Of a DNA stretch of 64,000 nucleotides, positions 1 to 6,694 are shown one piece after another. The notes under the pieces were generated by a model. The model did not search any database, was not told where the DNA came from, and worked only from the letters and a program-made list of their open reading frames with translations. Each line of letters opens with the position of its first letter. Positions within the stretch are counted from its first letter, which is position 1. A program made the translations under genes and the position numbers. The DNA is from an uncultured Methylophilaceae bacterium (GTDB lineage Bacteria > Pseudomonadota > Gammaproteobacteria > Burkholderiales > Methylophilaceae): contig CAIQBW010000033.1 of assembly GCA_903870165.1 (NCBI GenBank), forward strand, positions 124,001 through 188,000, given 5' to 3'.

Positions 1-29
1 CAGTTTTAAAGGGTATTTATTTGTCAGGT

Positions 30-37
30 GATAAATA
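30..37 (+). promoter_or_regulatory. T4-late-like promoter octamer upstream of structured RNA
   Basis: GATAAATA matches the T4 late promoter box TATAAATA at 7 of 8 positions. The same box (CATAAATA) stands at the same distance from the homologous RNA in element B (15401-15408, minus). The match alone is weak in AT-rich DNA; the conserved position in two copies is the support. Confidence 0.5.
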
Positions 38-42
38 TTTGT

Positions 43-262
43 GCGAGTTGCTTAGGTGGCTACTAAGTTGAAGTCGCAGAAATAAAAAAGAAGTTGCTGT
101 TACTAGGTGTAGTTGCTACTAATCAAGCAACTAGTAACAAGTGGTACAAATGAGAAGCCATGAGTAGCAACTACACAGGCAACGAAAATCACAGTGACTC
201 TCTTTTTTCTTCTTCTGCAACCTCAACTCCAAGGCGACTTAGCGACAAGCGCAACTTAACAA
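43..262 (+). ncRNA. conserved structured RNA or long leader, copy 1
   Basis: Non-coding stretch between a late-type promoter box and the gene at 278. It is related in sequence and layout to 15170-15395 (minus): both begin GCGAGTTGC, contain GTCGCA, AAGAAGTTGCTGTTA/G and ACAAATGAG, and end just before homologous genes. Nested pairings seen: AGTTGC (46-51) with GCAACT (251-256), AAGTCGC (71-77) with GCGACTT (234-240), and either GTTACTA (99-105) with TAGTAAC (132-138) or a 14-bp helix 107-120 with 163-176. It could be a small RNA, a 5' regulatory leader, or a DNA site such as a packaging or replication signal. No known RNA family is recognised. Confidence 0.55.
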
Positions 263-277
263 TTGGAGAAACTAAAC

Positions 278-751
278 ATGAAGGAAAGAGAAATTGCAGT
301 AAGAGGTTTTATTAATGAAAAGTTTGGCAGTACATATGGAAAAGGGCTATTTCATCGTGCCATCTATAACGGATCAGTTGAGCTTCGCGATCCCTATACC
401 AAGTACTTAATTGATCTATTTGAATATGGTCGTTGGGATAGAACAGCGAGTACCCCAGAACAATTAGCTTGGAGTAAAAAGCTCATTCAATCTGAAATAG
501 ATAAAGCACCTGAAGCACTGGTGTCATGGATACAACATTACGATCCCATCACTAAGTCAAAAAACCCCGTTGATGGTGTATGTGTTTATCTGCCGATGAG
601 CCAAGAGTTATTCATCAGTATTAATGATCCACAACATGCAGTATCAGATGAATGGACATTGCAGTCTAGGAATTGCCTTAAGACAGGCAGCAACAAACCT
701 GTGTTTATCGCAACAAATGTAGACTTGAATCAACAGCTATCGGCATCTTAG
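278..751 (+). CDS. conserved element protein, REIAVRGF family, copy 1
   Basis: Soluble 157-residue protein that I do not recognise; no signal peptide or membrane segment. The ATG at 278 has GGAG nine bases upstream; an in-frame TTG at 263 is less likely. It is paralogous to the product of 14705-15154: both start (K/R)EIAVRGF, share GKGLFxRAxxNGSVELR(D/N)P, a central W-x-x-HYDPxTK segment, and end KPVFIAxNVDLN. Both genes sit directly behind the same structured RNA and a late-type promoter, so promoter, RNA and protein form a conserved cassette. A role late in the element's cycle is inferred only from that context. Confidence 0.75.
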   Translation: MKEREIAVRGFINEKFGSTYGKGLFHRAIYNGSVELRDPYTKYLIDLFEYGRWDRTASTPEQLAWSKKLIQSEIDKAPEALVSWIQHYDPITKSKNPVDGVCVYLPMSQELFISINDPQHAVSDEWTLQSRNCLKTGSNKPVFIATNVDLNQQLSAS

Positions 752-805
752 ATTAACGCTAGGGCATCAAATAGCTGAGATCTTTTTGATTGAGTACATT
801 TGAAT

Positions 806-829
806 AACCGTCCTGATTCAGGACGGTTA
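806..829. repeat. element-0 palindrome, copy 1
   Basis: Odd palindrome with core CCGTCCTGATTCAGGACGG and one-base centre (11-bp arms including flanks). A decayed second copy lies at 3489-3510. Elements A and B carry different palindromes in comparable intergenic positions. Confidence 0.7.
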
Positions 830-844
830 AACAGCGGATTAAAA

Positions 845-866
845 AAAGCAGCCCGAAGGCTGCTTT
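845..866. terminator. bidirectional intrinsic terminator
   Basis: Stem AAAGCAGCC/GGCTGCTTT with cgaa loop and A/T tracts on both sides, between the convergent genes 278-751 and 877-1614. Confidence 0.8.
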
Positions 867-876
867 CCTTTTGCTA

Positions 877-1614
877 CTAAATTGCTAAGAGTGGATTAAC
901 AACGGGCGCTTTTGGCTTGGGTGTTTTTGGTGGTACTAGATCTTTAATAGATTTAGTCACGACCAACGTTTTAGGATTTTTAACATCCCAAACCAATGCT
1001 TCAAGCTGTTCTAGTAACTTACGATTGCTAGAGCTGACCGCAAGCTGTTTAGTTAAGAAATTCAAAAGCTGTGCGTCTTTCAACTTCACGCCCTCTTCTT
1101 TCAAAATAAACTTAGCTCGAGGCAACCAATCCCTAGCACTGACAGGTGGAATGTTTAGGCAAATACTACGATCCTGCAATCCTTTATCAATACTCGCTAG
1201 ATTGTTTGTTGTGAAGATGAACTGTGTGTGCTCCTGCAACTCATCAATGACATCACGAAATGCCAACGCTGCTTTGACTGTAAAGTTAAATTCATTGCTG
1301 ACCATGTAGTTACGGTTTTGACCATTAGTGGTAAACAACTTATAAAACATAGGCGGCGCATTAAACAATGCCGACACATCGTAGACCGTATTAAACTCAA
1401 CTGCCTTTAACTTCTCAATTAGTGCAGGCTTACCCTCAATCGCACTTGGTAATAGGTTAGCAATGGTTGTTTTACCTGTACCAAACTCTCCATGCAAAAT
1501 TAAAGGCTGCTTCAATTCACCTGCTACATACGCAGCTAATTTGTCTTTTACATTCGCGTTAGCAATCACCACATCTGCCAATACCTTTGGCGCATATTTC
1601 AATACATAACTCAT
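877..1614 (-). CDS. AAA+ ATPase, clamp-loader (RFC/gp44)-like, element 0
   Basis: 245-residue AAA+ protein of clamp-loader type. The N-terminus KYAPKVLADVV matches the RFC-box style KYRPxxLxDVV; Walker A is GEFGTGKTT (about residues 43-51); the Walker B region reads YMVSNEF, keeping the Glu but replacing the usual Asp; sensor-1 region FIFTTNN; DRS stands where clamp loaders have the SRC arginine-finger motif. It could act in element replication by loading a helper or host sliding clamp, or as another DNA remodeller. It is the promoter-distal gene of a two-gene operon with 1665-2441, with a hairpin between. The ATG at 1614 follows AGGAGA. Homologues: 5937-6623 and 26697-27395. Confidence 0.75.
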   Translation of the reverse strand: MSYVLKYAPKVLADVVIANANVKDKLAAYVAGELKQPLILHGEFGTGKTTIANLLPSAIEGKPALIEKLKAVEFNTVYDVSALFNAPPMFYKLFTTNGQNRNYMVSNEFNFTVKAALAFRDVIDELQEHTQFIFTTNNLASIDKGLQDRSICLNIPPVSARDWLPRAKFILKEEGVKLKDAQLLNFLTKQLAVSSSNRKLLEQLEALVWDVKNPKTLVVTKSIKDLVPPKTPKPKAPVVNPLLAI

Positions 1615-1638
1615 TTGATTCTCCTGTTCTTTAAAAGA

Positions 1639-1658
1639 GCGAGGGCAAAAGCCCCCGC
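1639..1658 (-). terminator. intercistronic terminator-like hairpin
   Basis: On the minus strand GCGGGGGC-TTTT-GCCCTCGC followed by TCTTTT, between the unknown-function gene (upstream) and the AAA+ gene (downstream). The same placement recurs in the other two modules without sequence conservation, suggesting partial termination. Confidence 0.6.
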
Positions 1659-1664
1659 GTTTGA

Positions 1665-2441
1665 TTAAGCAACTTCTTCCAACATTTCTGCATCGTTAGC
1701 TGCTAAGTTTTTTGCATCTTCAAGTGCTTGAGCAGCCTGCTCTTGTGCAATACGATCAGCGGTATCAATTAACGCCTGTGCAATCTTTTTAATTGCCGCA
1801 TCAATCATTGCGCTTGTTGAGTTAGGCACAACACTTAACACTTTGGTCTTGCCATTTGCCTGCATCTTACCAATGAGCAATGTGTATTCCCCTGTGTCAG
1901 CAGCGTTAACTAAGTAAGTCTTATTAACGGTAGCCAATGGCGTTTCAATTGCACCAACTAGCAAGTCTTTTACTTCGTCTACTTTGGCTTCAAGCAGAGC
2001 TCGCTTTTTAAGTGTTTCGTCTGTTGCCCCTTTAACGCGAGCCACATCTTCAATACCCCCAAAGTCAGCTACCCAATCTGCAAACTTAGCCACTTCAATC
2101 TTTTCATTTGCAGCAACACGCAAAGCTCGTGCGTAGTTGTGAGCACGGCGACGATCTGTATCAAACACATAACGCACTAACAAAGTCATCACAGGTGTGC
2201 TTTCTTGAATCTTTACCTTGCGTCCTTTAAGCGCAACCTTAATACCGTCCAAGATTTCCTTTTCAGCTGTCGTGCCTTTAATCTCGTAAAACGATTCCAA
2301 GCAACCTGCTAATAATGTGTAAAGACCTTTGTTAGTACGATCAAACTCCACCTGCCAAGTCGTGCGTTTTTTAGCAAGTTCATCCAACTTAGCGATTACA
2401 GAAGTTGTTACAGCGATTTTTTGTGATTTAGATAATTTCAT
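1665..2441 (-). CDS. unknown module protein B, element 0
   Basis: About 258 residues; not recognised. Homologous to 27455-28234 (strong) and 6695-7519 (weaker). Shared blocks: GLYxLLAxCLE near residue 40-50, VRYVFxxDRRRAHxYAxxLRxA near 100-120, GGIEE/D near 130 and repeated Ala/Lys-rich helices; mostly helical and soluble. The ATG at 2441 has only a weak AGAAAG upstream. An in-frame TTG at 2468 would add nine residues (MPWAESTKK) that are also encoded in copy 3 with a silent codon change, so the longer form is possible. First gene of the operon leading into the AAA+ gene; a DNA-binding or replication partner role is only inferred. Confidence 0.75.
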   Translation of the reverse strand: MKLSKSQKIAVTTSVIAKLDELAKKRTTWQVEFDRTNKGLYTLLAGCLESFYEIKGTTAEKEILDGIKVALKGRKVKIQESTPVMTLLVRYVFDTDRRRAHNYARALRVAANEKIEVAKFADWVADFGGIEDVARVKGATDETLKKRALLEAKVDEVKDLLVGAIETPLATVNKTYLVNAADTGEYTLLIGKMQANGKTKVLSVVPNSTSAMIDAAIKKIAQALIDTADRIAQEQAAQALEDAKNLAANDAEMLEEVA

Positions 2442-2474
2442 TTTTTTAGTACTTTCTGCCCATGGCAATATTTA

Positions 2475-2540
2475 AAAAAGTTGTTAGGCGGAATGCTTAA
2501 CAACATAGTGACTAACGGAGTTGTTTGTTAATCACCATAA
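2475..2540. promoter_or_regulatory. divergent operator with two inverted repeats, element 0
   Basis: Between divergent module genes. Inverted repeat 1: GTTGTTAGGC (2480-2489) and GCTTAACAAC (2495-2504). Inverted repeat 2: GTGACTAAC (2509-2517) and GTTAATCAC (2527-2535). Nearly the same sequence is at 28273-28328; element A has GTGATTAAG/CTTAATCAC. Likely binding site of a module protein, or part of an origin. Confidence 0.6.
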
Positions 2541-2603
2541 GTCGCATTGTGAAGAAAGTTTGAGAGCATGTAATTTATATGAAATAATGATGTTATTAAT
2601 TTA

Positions 2604-2609
2604 TATAAA
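2604..2609 (+). promoter_or_regulatory. sigma70-type -10 giving a near-leaderless transcript
   Basis: TATAAA ends 8 bp before the ATG at 2618. The homologous gene in element B has TATAAT at exactly the same spacing, and neither has a Shine-Dalgarno sequence. A transcript starting 6-8 bp downstream would begin at or next to the start codon. Confidence 0.5.
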
Positions 2610-2617
2610 GTATTTGT

Positions 2618-3502
2618 ATGAAAAACTTGTTTGGATTTGGCTCTGGATGGCGCCAAGTGACAGGTAATGCGAATTACAAACATGAGTACATGTTTTATTA
2701 CTTGATGGTAAGTCCCAGCTATTGGCTAGCGCATCGTCAAGTACATTTGAATGAAATCATCCCAGAAAGTGAACTGCCCGAAGACTTTGATCAGGTATTA
2801 GAGGTATATAAAAAGTTTGGTGATATTTACTCAACACACTTTATTAAATGGTGGGATCAAACAGGTAAGGATTTGTTTGCGGGTAAGGCGACTAAAGATC
2901 GTATTTTGATCAGCATTGATCCAACGAAACCTAAACAAGAGTTGTTGGATGACTTTATGGAATTGTTGGCAAAGCTTGATAGCAGAGAGAAGAAAACACC
3001 ATCGAGCAAGATTCAGTTTGAAGTGAATAAGATCAGAGTCACATCACTTCATAACCGCTTTCAGTTGGTATTAGCGAAAGCAGAGTTCTTTCAAAACAAA
3101 ATCAAAAAAGAACAGTTATGGAAGCTGGCGAAATACATTGGGATTAATTCAACCAAGACTAAAGAGATTAGACTTAATAGCAAAAAGACATCAGCAAACT
3201 TAGAAACGAGAACTTACTTAAGTATCTTGGCTAGTAAGAATCTAAGTGATGCGCTATGTCTTGCTGAGAATGCTGCTAGAGGTAAGTTTCCTAGCCTTGA
3301 GCCAATCAAAAGTGGATTAAAGTTTGATTACGTTACAATCAAGAAGCAACAAGATCTATACGCCAAAAGAACTTGGGCGCTATTGGTTGAGGAGGAAAAG
3401 AACAAGCAAGATTACGAGAAAATTCTGTCACCATCGAATTCAACAAGAAAGATTAAACCTATTAATGAGAGAGAAATGATTGAGATAGACCGTCCTGATT
3501 AA
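2618..3502 (+). CDS. unknown module protein C, element 0
   Basis: 294 residues, soluble, basic, not recognised. It begins MKNLFGFGSGWR and is clearly homologous to 28411-29283 along its whole length; the element-A counterpart (7663-8391) shares the SPxYWW/L segment, Y(K)xFGD(V/I)-x5-F-x-x-WW, KIQFEVNKIR-like and ENAARGKFP/VEGTALGKFP blocks. The C-terminal half contains a possible helix-turn-helix stretch around residues 150-190 (KEQLWKLAKYIGINSTKTKEIR). Divergent from the operon of proteins B and AAA+, with the operator between, so it is a candidate regulator or initiator. The start codon lacks a ribosome-binding site and sits 8 bp after a -10 box. Confidence 0.75.
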   Translation: MKNLFGFGSGWRQVTGNANYKHEYMFYYLMVSPSYWLAHRQVHLNEIIPESELPEDFDQVLEVYKKFGDIYSTHFIKWWDQTGKDLFAGKATKDRILISIDPTKPKQELLDDFMELLAKLDSREKKTPSSKIQFEVNKIRVTSLHNRFQLVLAKAEFFQNKIKKEQLWKLAKYIGINSTKTKEIRLNSKKTSANLETRTYLSILASKNLSDALCLAENAARGKFPSLEPIKSGLKFDYVTIKKQQDLYAKRTWALLVEEEKNKQDYEKILSPSNSTRKIKPINEREMIEIDRPD

Positions 3503-3510
3503 GGACACTT
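3489..3510. repeat. element-0 palindrome, decayed copy 2
   Basis: CCGTCCTGATTAAGGACAC, a degraded copy of the palindrome at 806-829, overlapping the end of the gene 2618-3502. Confidence 0.5.
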
Positions 3511-3511
3511 A

Positions 3512-4078
3512 ATGAAAGAATTTCAAAAAATGACTGACCCAATAAAAATTCAACGCATCGCAAGATGGACACTTCATTGCATATCCAATATTGCCTGTTA
3601 TAGAGCTGGGTGGAACGAAACACCGCATCCCAAAACCTTAAGAAATAATGATGATTTTTGGGCTAGAGCAAATGGCAACTTTTTAGATGCAGCTGTCCTA
3701 AACTGGTGTATTTTATTTGCTGAGGCAGATGGCAAACATTACTGGCTAAAGGCATTTGAAACAAAAGTTCACTTAGCTAATGATCTTTACCAAGCAATCG
3801 GTATGACCGAAAGCGCATTTAATGATGAGTTATTGGAAGTAAAAAGGTATAGAGACAAATATCTAGCACATTTGGACAACCCTCCATCTCAGGAACTTTT
3901 TTATCCAGAAACTGAGTTCATGCTAAAAAGTACCAAACATCTTTTTGAAACATTAAAGTCTAATGAGCAAACAAAAGATGCCCTGATTGGAGTATATCTT
4001 GATGCAGATGAGCACTACAACGAGAAATACGAAGAAGCTAAAACTGAAATTTTAGCTTCTATAAGGTCGCCAAGTTAA
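3512..4078 (+). CDS. hypothetical protein with HEPN-like R-x5-H motif
   Basis: 188-residue soluble, helical protein. RDKYLAH (about residues 112-118) fits the R-x4-6-H motif of HEPN RNases, and the length and all-helical character are compatible with an AbiU/AbiV-type or HEPN toxin-like protein, but the resemblance is limited to the motif. It lies 9 bp downstream of module gene C and just before tRNA-Phe, so it is probably cargo of element 0, perhaps defence-related. A shorter start at ATG 3530 (MTDPIKI) is possible. Confidence 0.6.
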   Translation: MKEFQKMTDPIKIQRIARWTLHCISNIACYRAGWNETPHPKTLRNNDDFWARANGNFLDAAVLNWCILFAEADGKHYWLKAFETKVHLANDLYQAIGMTESAFNDELLEVKRYRDKYLAHLDNPPSQELFYPETEFMLKSTKHLFETLKSNEQTKDALIGVYLDADEHYNEKYEEAKTEILASIRSPS

Positions 4079-4142
4079 GCCATTTTCCAACAGAATCACC
4101 ACAGATTTACGATTTAAGGATGCCACAATAGATTTAGTTTGC

Positions 4143-4148
4143 TATAAT
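4143..4148 (+). promoter_or_regulatory. -10 element of tRNA-Phe promoter
   Basis: TATAAT lies 38 bp upstream of the mature tRNA-Phe; a clear -35 is not visible. Confidence 0.5.
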
Positions 4149-4185
4149 GCCGGTCTTTCGTGATGTGCAAACATCAAGAAATGAT

Positions 4186-4261
4186 GGCTGGGTAGCTCAG
4201 TTGGTAGAGCAGCGGATTGAAAATCCGCGTGTCGGCGGTTCGATTCCGCCCCCAGCCACCA
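4186..4261 (+). tRNA. tRNA-Phe(GAA), intact, integration target
   Basis: Complete 76-nt cloverleaf with encoded CCA: acceptor GGCTGGG/CCCAGCC, anticodon stem GCGGA/TCCGC around GAA (4219-4221), T arm GGCGG-TTCGATT-CCGCC. Its 3' 45 bp are duplicated twice downstream, so this is the functional gene reconstituted at the left edge of the tandem islands. Confidence 0.97.
4217..4261 (+). repeat. att core copy 1 (inside tRNA-Phe)
   Basis: 45 bp from the anticodon loop (TTGAAAATCC) through CCA, identical to 13040-13084 and 33426-33470. This is the class of tRNA site with crossover near the anticodon loop. Confidence 0.93.
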
Positions 4262-4281
4262 GTACTTTATTATTTTAAATT

Positions 4282-4313
4282 AACGACTTAGATGAAAATC
4301 AAGTCGTTTTTTT
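4282..4313 (+). terminator. terminator after tRNA-Phe
   Basis: AACGACTT ... AAGTCGTT hairpin followed by TTTTT. The half-sites resemble element A's private palindrome. From here to the integrase (about 90 bp) nothing else is seen. Confidence 0.75.
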
Positions 4314-4401
4314 CGCCTAAAATCTCGCCACACACCGGTTGCGCATTTCACACTTTGAAAACACACTATTTCCATTGTTTATAAAAAGTGGAAATTAAGC
4401 T

Positions 4402-5607
4402 ATATCGCAACTATCTGAAAATTCAATACAAATACTCGACGGTGACATAACTTTAACCAAGCGTCCTCGCAGCTCTGCTTGGCAATGCCGATACAAAATT
4501 GGCAGGCATTGGGTACGGATTACAACTAAGCAAAAGGATTTAGAAAAAGCCAAAAAAACAGCTAAAGACGCTTATCTACGAGCCAAGTTTAGAGAAGAAG
4601 AAGGCTTGCCTATCGTTAATAAGCGTTTCGATGTTGTCGCCAGCTTAACAAAGCGCAAGCTAATAGAAGCACTTGAAGCAGGCGAAGGCAAAGTCATTTA
4701 TAAAGACTACATTACTGCTATCGACAAGTACCTCATTCCATTTTTCGGCAACTACAACATATCGAGTATTACCTACGCACTTATCAGTCAGTTTGCTGAA
4801 TGGCGAGACAAGCGGCTAGGGCGCAAAACAAAAGCCAGCACTATCAACACCCACAACTCCACATTAAACAGAATATTTGAACAGGGTTTAATGTTGGGCT
4901 ACTTGGTTAAATCACAAATCCCAATGCTACAAAACAAAGGCATTAAAAGTGAGCGCCGCCCTGCTTTTACATTAGAAGAATATAAGCAATTAAGTAGATT
5001 TATGCGGCGTTGGATTGATAGCGGCAAAGAAGGTAAAAGCAGAGATATGCGTTACCTGTTGCGCGACTATGTATTGATATTAGCCAACACTGGTATGAGG
5101 CACGGCACTGAAGCATATGGCATTAAATGGAAGCATTTAAGTTGGCATATGAACGACGGCGTTCGAGTATTAATGATTAGTGTAGACGGCAAAACAGGAC
5201 AGCGAGAATTGGTAGCAAGGCATAGTGCTGTTCGATACTTTAAGCGCATACATAGTTACGCTGCGGATTTGAAACATATGAGTTTTGAAGACTTAATTAA
5301 ACGCGGCATTAATGAGTATGTATTTAGATTAGCCGACGGCACAAAGACTGAAAACTTGGGACATACATTTACAGCTTTATTAGAAGACGCTGAGCTATTA
5401 GTAGATAGAAGAACAGACACAAATCGTTCTTTGTATAGCCTGCGACATACTTATGCGACATTCGCTTTGCTGTATAACAAAACGCCCATTTTTGATTTAG
5501 AAATACAAATGGGCACTAGCGTAGAAATGATTAGAAAACATTACTCACATTTAACAACGAGAAATGTTGCGAGGCAGTTAGCAGGTGGACAGCAAAAGAA
5601 ACGGTAG
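4402..5607 (+). CDS. tyrosine recombinase integrase of element A, start codon missing or non-canonical
   Basis: Site-specific recombinase expected to act on the tRNA-Phe att site. Catalytic domain about 180-390: box I TGMRHGTEA, box II YSLRHTYAT (Tyr where HxxR usually has His, as in the element-B integrase), final KHYSHL with the nucleophile Tyr. The first ATG/GTG/TTG in frame is a TTG at 4606, but the frame is open from 4399 and the 68 residues before 4606 (including QILDGDITLTKRPxSxxWQCRYK) align with the N-terminus of the integrase at 29981-31195. So the gene either starts at a rare codon (ATA 4402, 4426 or 4432) or has lost its start. Confidence 0.8.
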   Translation: MSQLSENSIQILDGDITLTKRPRSSAWQCRYKIGRHWVRITTKQKDLEKAKKTAKDAYLRAKFREEEGLPIVNKRFDVVASLTKRKLIEALEAGEGKVIYKDYITAIDKYLIPFFGNYNISSITYALISQFAEWRDKRLGRKTKASTINTHNSTLNRIFEQGLMLGYLVKSQIPMLQNKGIKSERRPAFTLEEYKQLSRFMRRWIDSGKEGKSRDMRYLLRDYVLILANTGMRHGTEAYGIKWKHLSWHMNDGVRVLMISVDGKTGQRELVARHSAVRYFKRIHSYAADLKHMSFEDLIKRGINEYVFRLADGTKTENLGHTFTALLEDAELLVDRRTDTNRSLYSLRHTYATFALLYNKTPIFDLEIQMGTSVEMIRKHYSHLTTRNVARQLAGGQQKKR

Positions 5608-5680
5608 CGTAGATTGGCGTAAGGCAGTCTAAAACACGAGATTAGAATTTATTGCTAACGCACTAGCGGATATTAACAAA

Positions 5681-5695
5681 GTCGTTTTAAACGAC
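5681..5695. repeat. element-A palindrome, copy 1
   Basis: GTCGTTTTAAACGAC, intergenic, flanked by AAA/TTT that extend the arms to 10 bp. From here to 5884 nothing else is recognised except a C-rich stretch. Confidence 0.8.
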
Positions 5696-5884
5696 TTTTG
5701 TATGTGTACCCATAAAAAATTACTGCGCAATTTTCAGCGCATACGGAGAACCTAACCCCCACCACTTTTAATCTACTACCCCACCATTTCCACTAAAACC
5801 AGCCATTTTTAGGCGATTTTTATTCAAAAATTAGCAGTAGCAAAAGAGAGAGTTGAGAGGAAGGCAGGTATAGCTAAAATGAAA

Positions 5885-5910
5885 AAAGCCTACTGTAAAA
5901 AGTAGGCTTT
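5885..5910. terminator. bidirectional terminator
   Basis: AAAGCCTAC/GTAGGCTTT stem downstream of the AAA+ gene of element A. Confidence 0.7.
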
Positions 5911-5917
5911 GTTAGTT

Positions 5918-5932
5918 GTCGTTTTAAACGAC
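5918..5932. repeat. element-A palindrome, copy 2
   Basis: GTCGTTTTAAACGAC, 4 bp from the stop codon of the AAA+ gene. Confidence 0.8.
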
Positions 5933-5936
5933 TTTG

Positions 5937-6623
5937 TTAAGCAGCACGCTTTAATAAACGCTCAGCAATTAACATTCTCACTGCCATTAAAATCTTGCGT
6001 GCGCTGCCCTCGCAAGGTTCAATAATGTTTAACAGCAGTTTGTCCTCAATGCCTGTTATGCCATAGTCCGCTAAAATGCCGCGCACTTTTGGTAGCCAAT
6101 CTTTACTAGCCGCAGCATTAAACTCAACGACTGCGCAGCGATTAATTACGCCGCCTTCAACTTTAGACAAGTTATTTGTAGTAAGAATAAAAATACTATT
6201 GTTAACGCCTGTGTTCATTGCTACTTTAAGTGAAGACATACTCTCGCTGCGCAAATTGTCTACCTCGTCTAGTACAAAGTAGTGATAAGCGTTAGCGAAT
6301 GGAACGAGTTGTGTTTGTGACTTAATGCGTTCAATCACAGTCGCGCCGTTATCCCCGCCCTGCGCTACATTGACATAAGTGACATACGCATCCTCACCCC
6401 CATTATTCACTTCAAAAACTTGAGGCAGTATTTTAGCGAGTGCGCTTTTGCCAGTGCCATAAGTGCCGTGTAGCAAAATGCCATTAACGCCAGTCGAAGG
6501 AAAACCAAAACTACCATTCGTTAAACTTTCCATTTTGTTTCTTGCTTGCGCTGTGTGAAACACAATGTCGTTAAGTGTTTTTGGTTCGTACTTGCTATCA
6601 AACTCTTTAAAAATATTGTTCAT
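5937..6623 (-). CDS. AAA+ ATPase, clamp-loader-like, element A
   Basis: 228-residue member of the clamp-loader-like family, and the most canonical of the three. The N-terminus KYEPKTLNDIV resembles the RFC box; Walker A GTYGTGKSA near residues 48-56; complete Walker B YFVLDEVD near 112-119; sensor 1 FILTTNN near 145; NRC at the arginine-finger position. ATG 6623 is chosen because AAAGGAA precedes it; upstream in-frame codons give a hydrophobic tail without a ribosome-binding site. Operon with 6695-7519, separated by a terminator hairpin. Likely acts on element DNA during replication; the partner clamp is not encoded here. Confidence 0.78.
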   Translation of the reverse strand: MNNIFKEFDSKYEPKTLNDIVFHTAQARNKMESLTNGSFGFPSTGVNGILLHGTYGTGKSALAKILPQVFEVNNGGEDAYVTYVNVAQGGDNGATVIERIKSQTQLVPFANAYHYFVLDEVDNLRSESMSSLKVAMNTGVNNSIFILTTNNLSKVEGGVINRCAVVEFNAAASKDWLPKVRGILADYGITGIEDKLLLNIIEPCEGSARKILMAVRMLIAERLLKRAA

Positions 6624-6652
6624 ATATTCATTCCTTTTATAAAAAATAAAGA

Positions 6653-6684
6653 CAAAAAAAGTGCGCAACATTTCTGCTGCGCAC
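6653..6684 (-). terminator. intercistronic intrinsic terminator, element A
   Basis: On the minus strand GTGCGCA ... TGCGCAC followed by TTTTTTT, between protein B and AAA+ genes. The strongest of the three equivalent hairpins. Confidence 0.75.
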
Positions 6685-6694
6685 AGTTGTTAAA

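Noticed and set aside
31-37. Treating every ATAAATA as a late promoter
   Set aside because: Chance alone gives about a dozen in this AT-rich region; only boxes with conserved position or spacing were kept.
1-262. Known riboswitch or tmRNA
   Set aside because: No recognised aptamer core, no tRNA-like domain with CCA and no tag-peptide frame were found in either copy.
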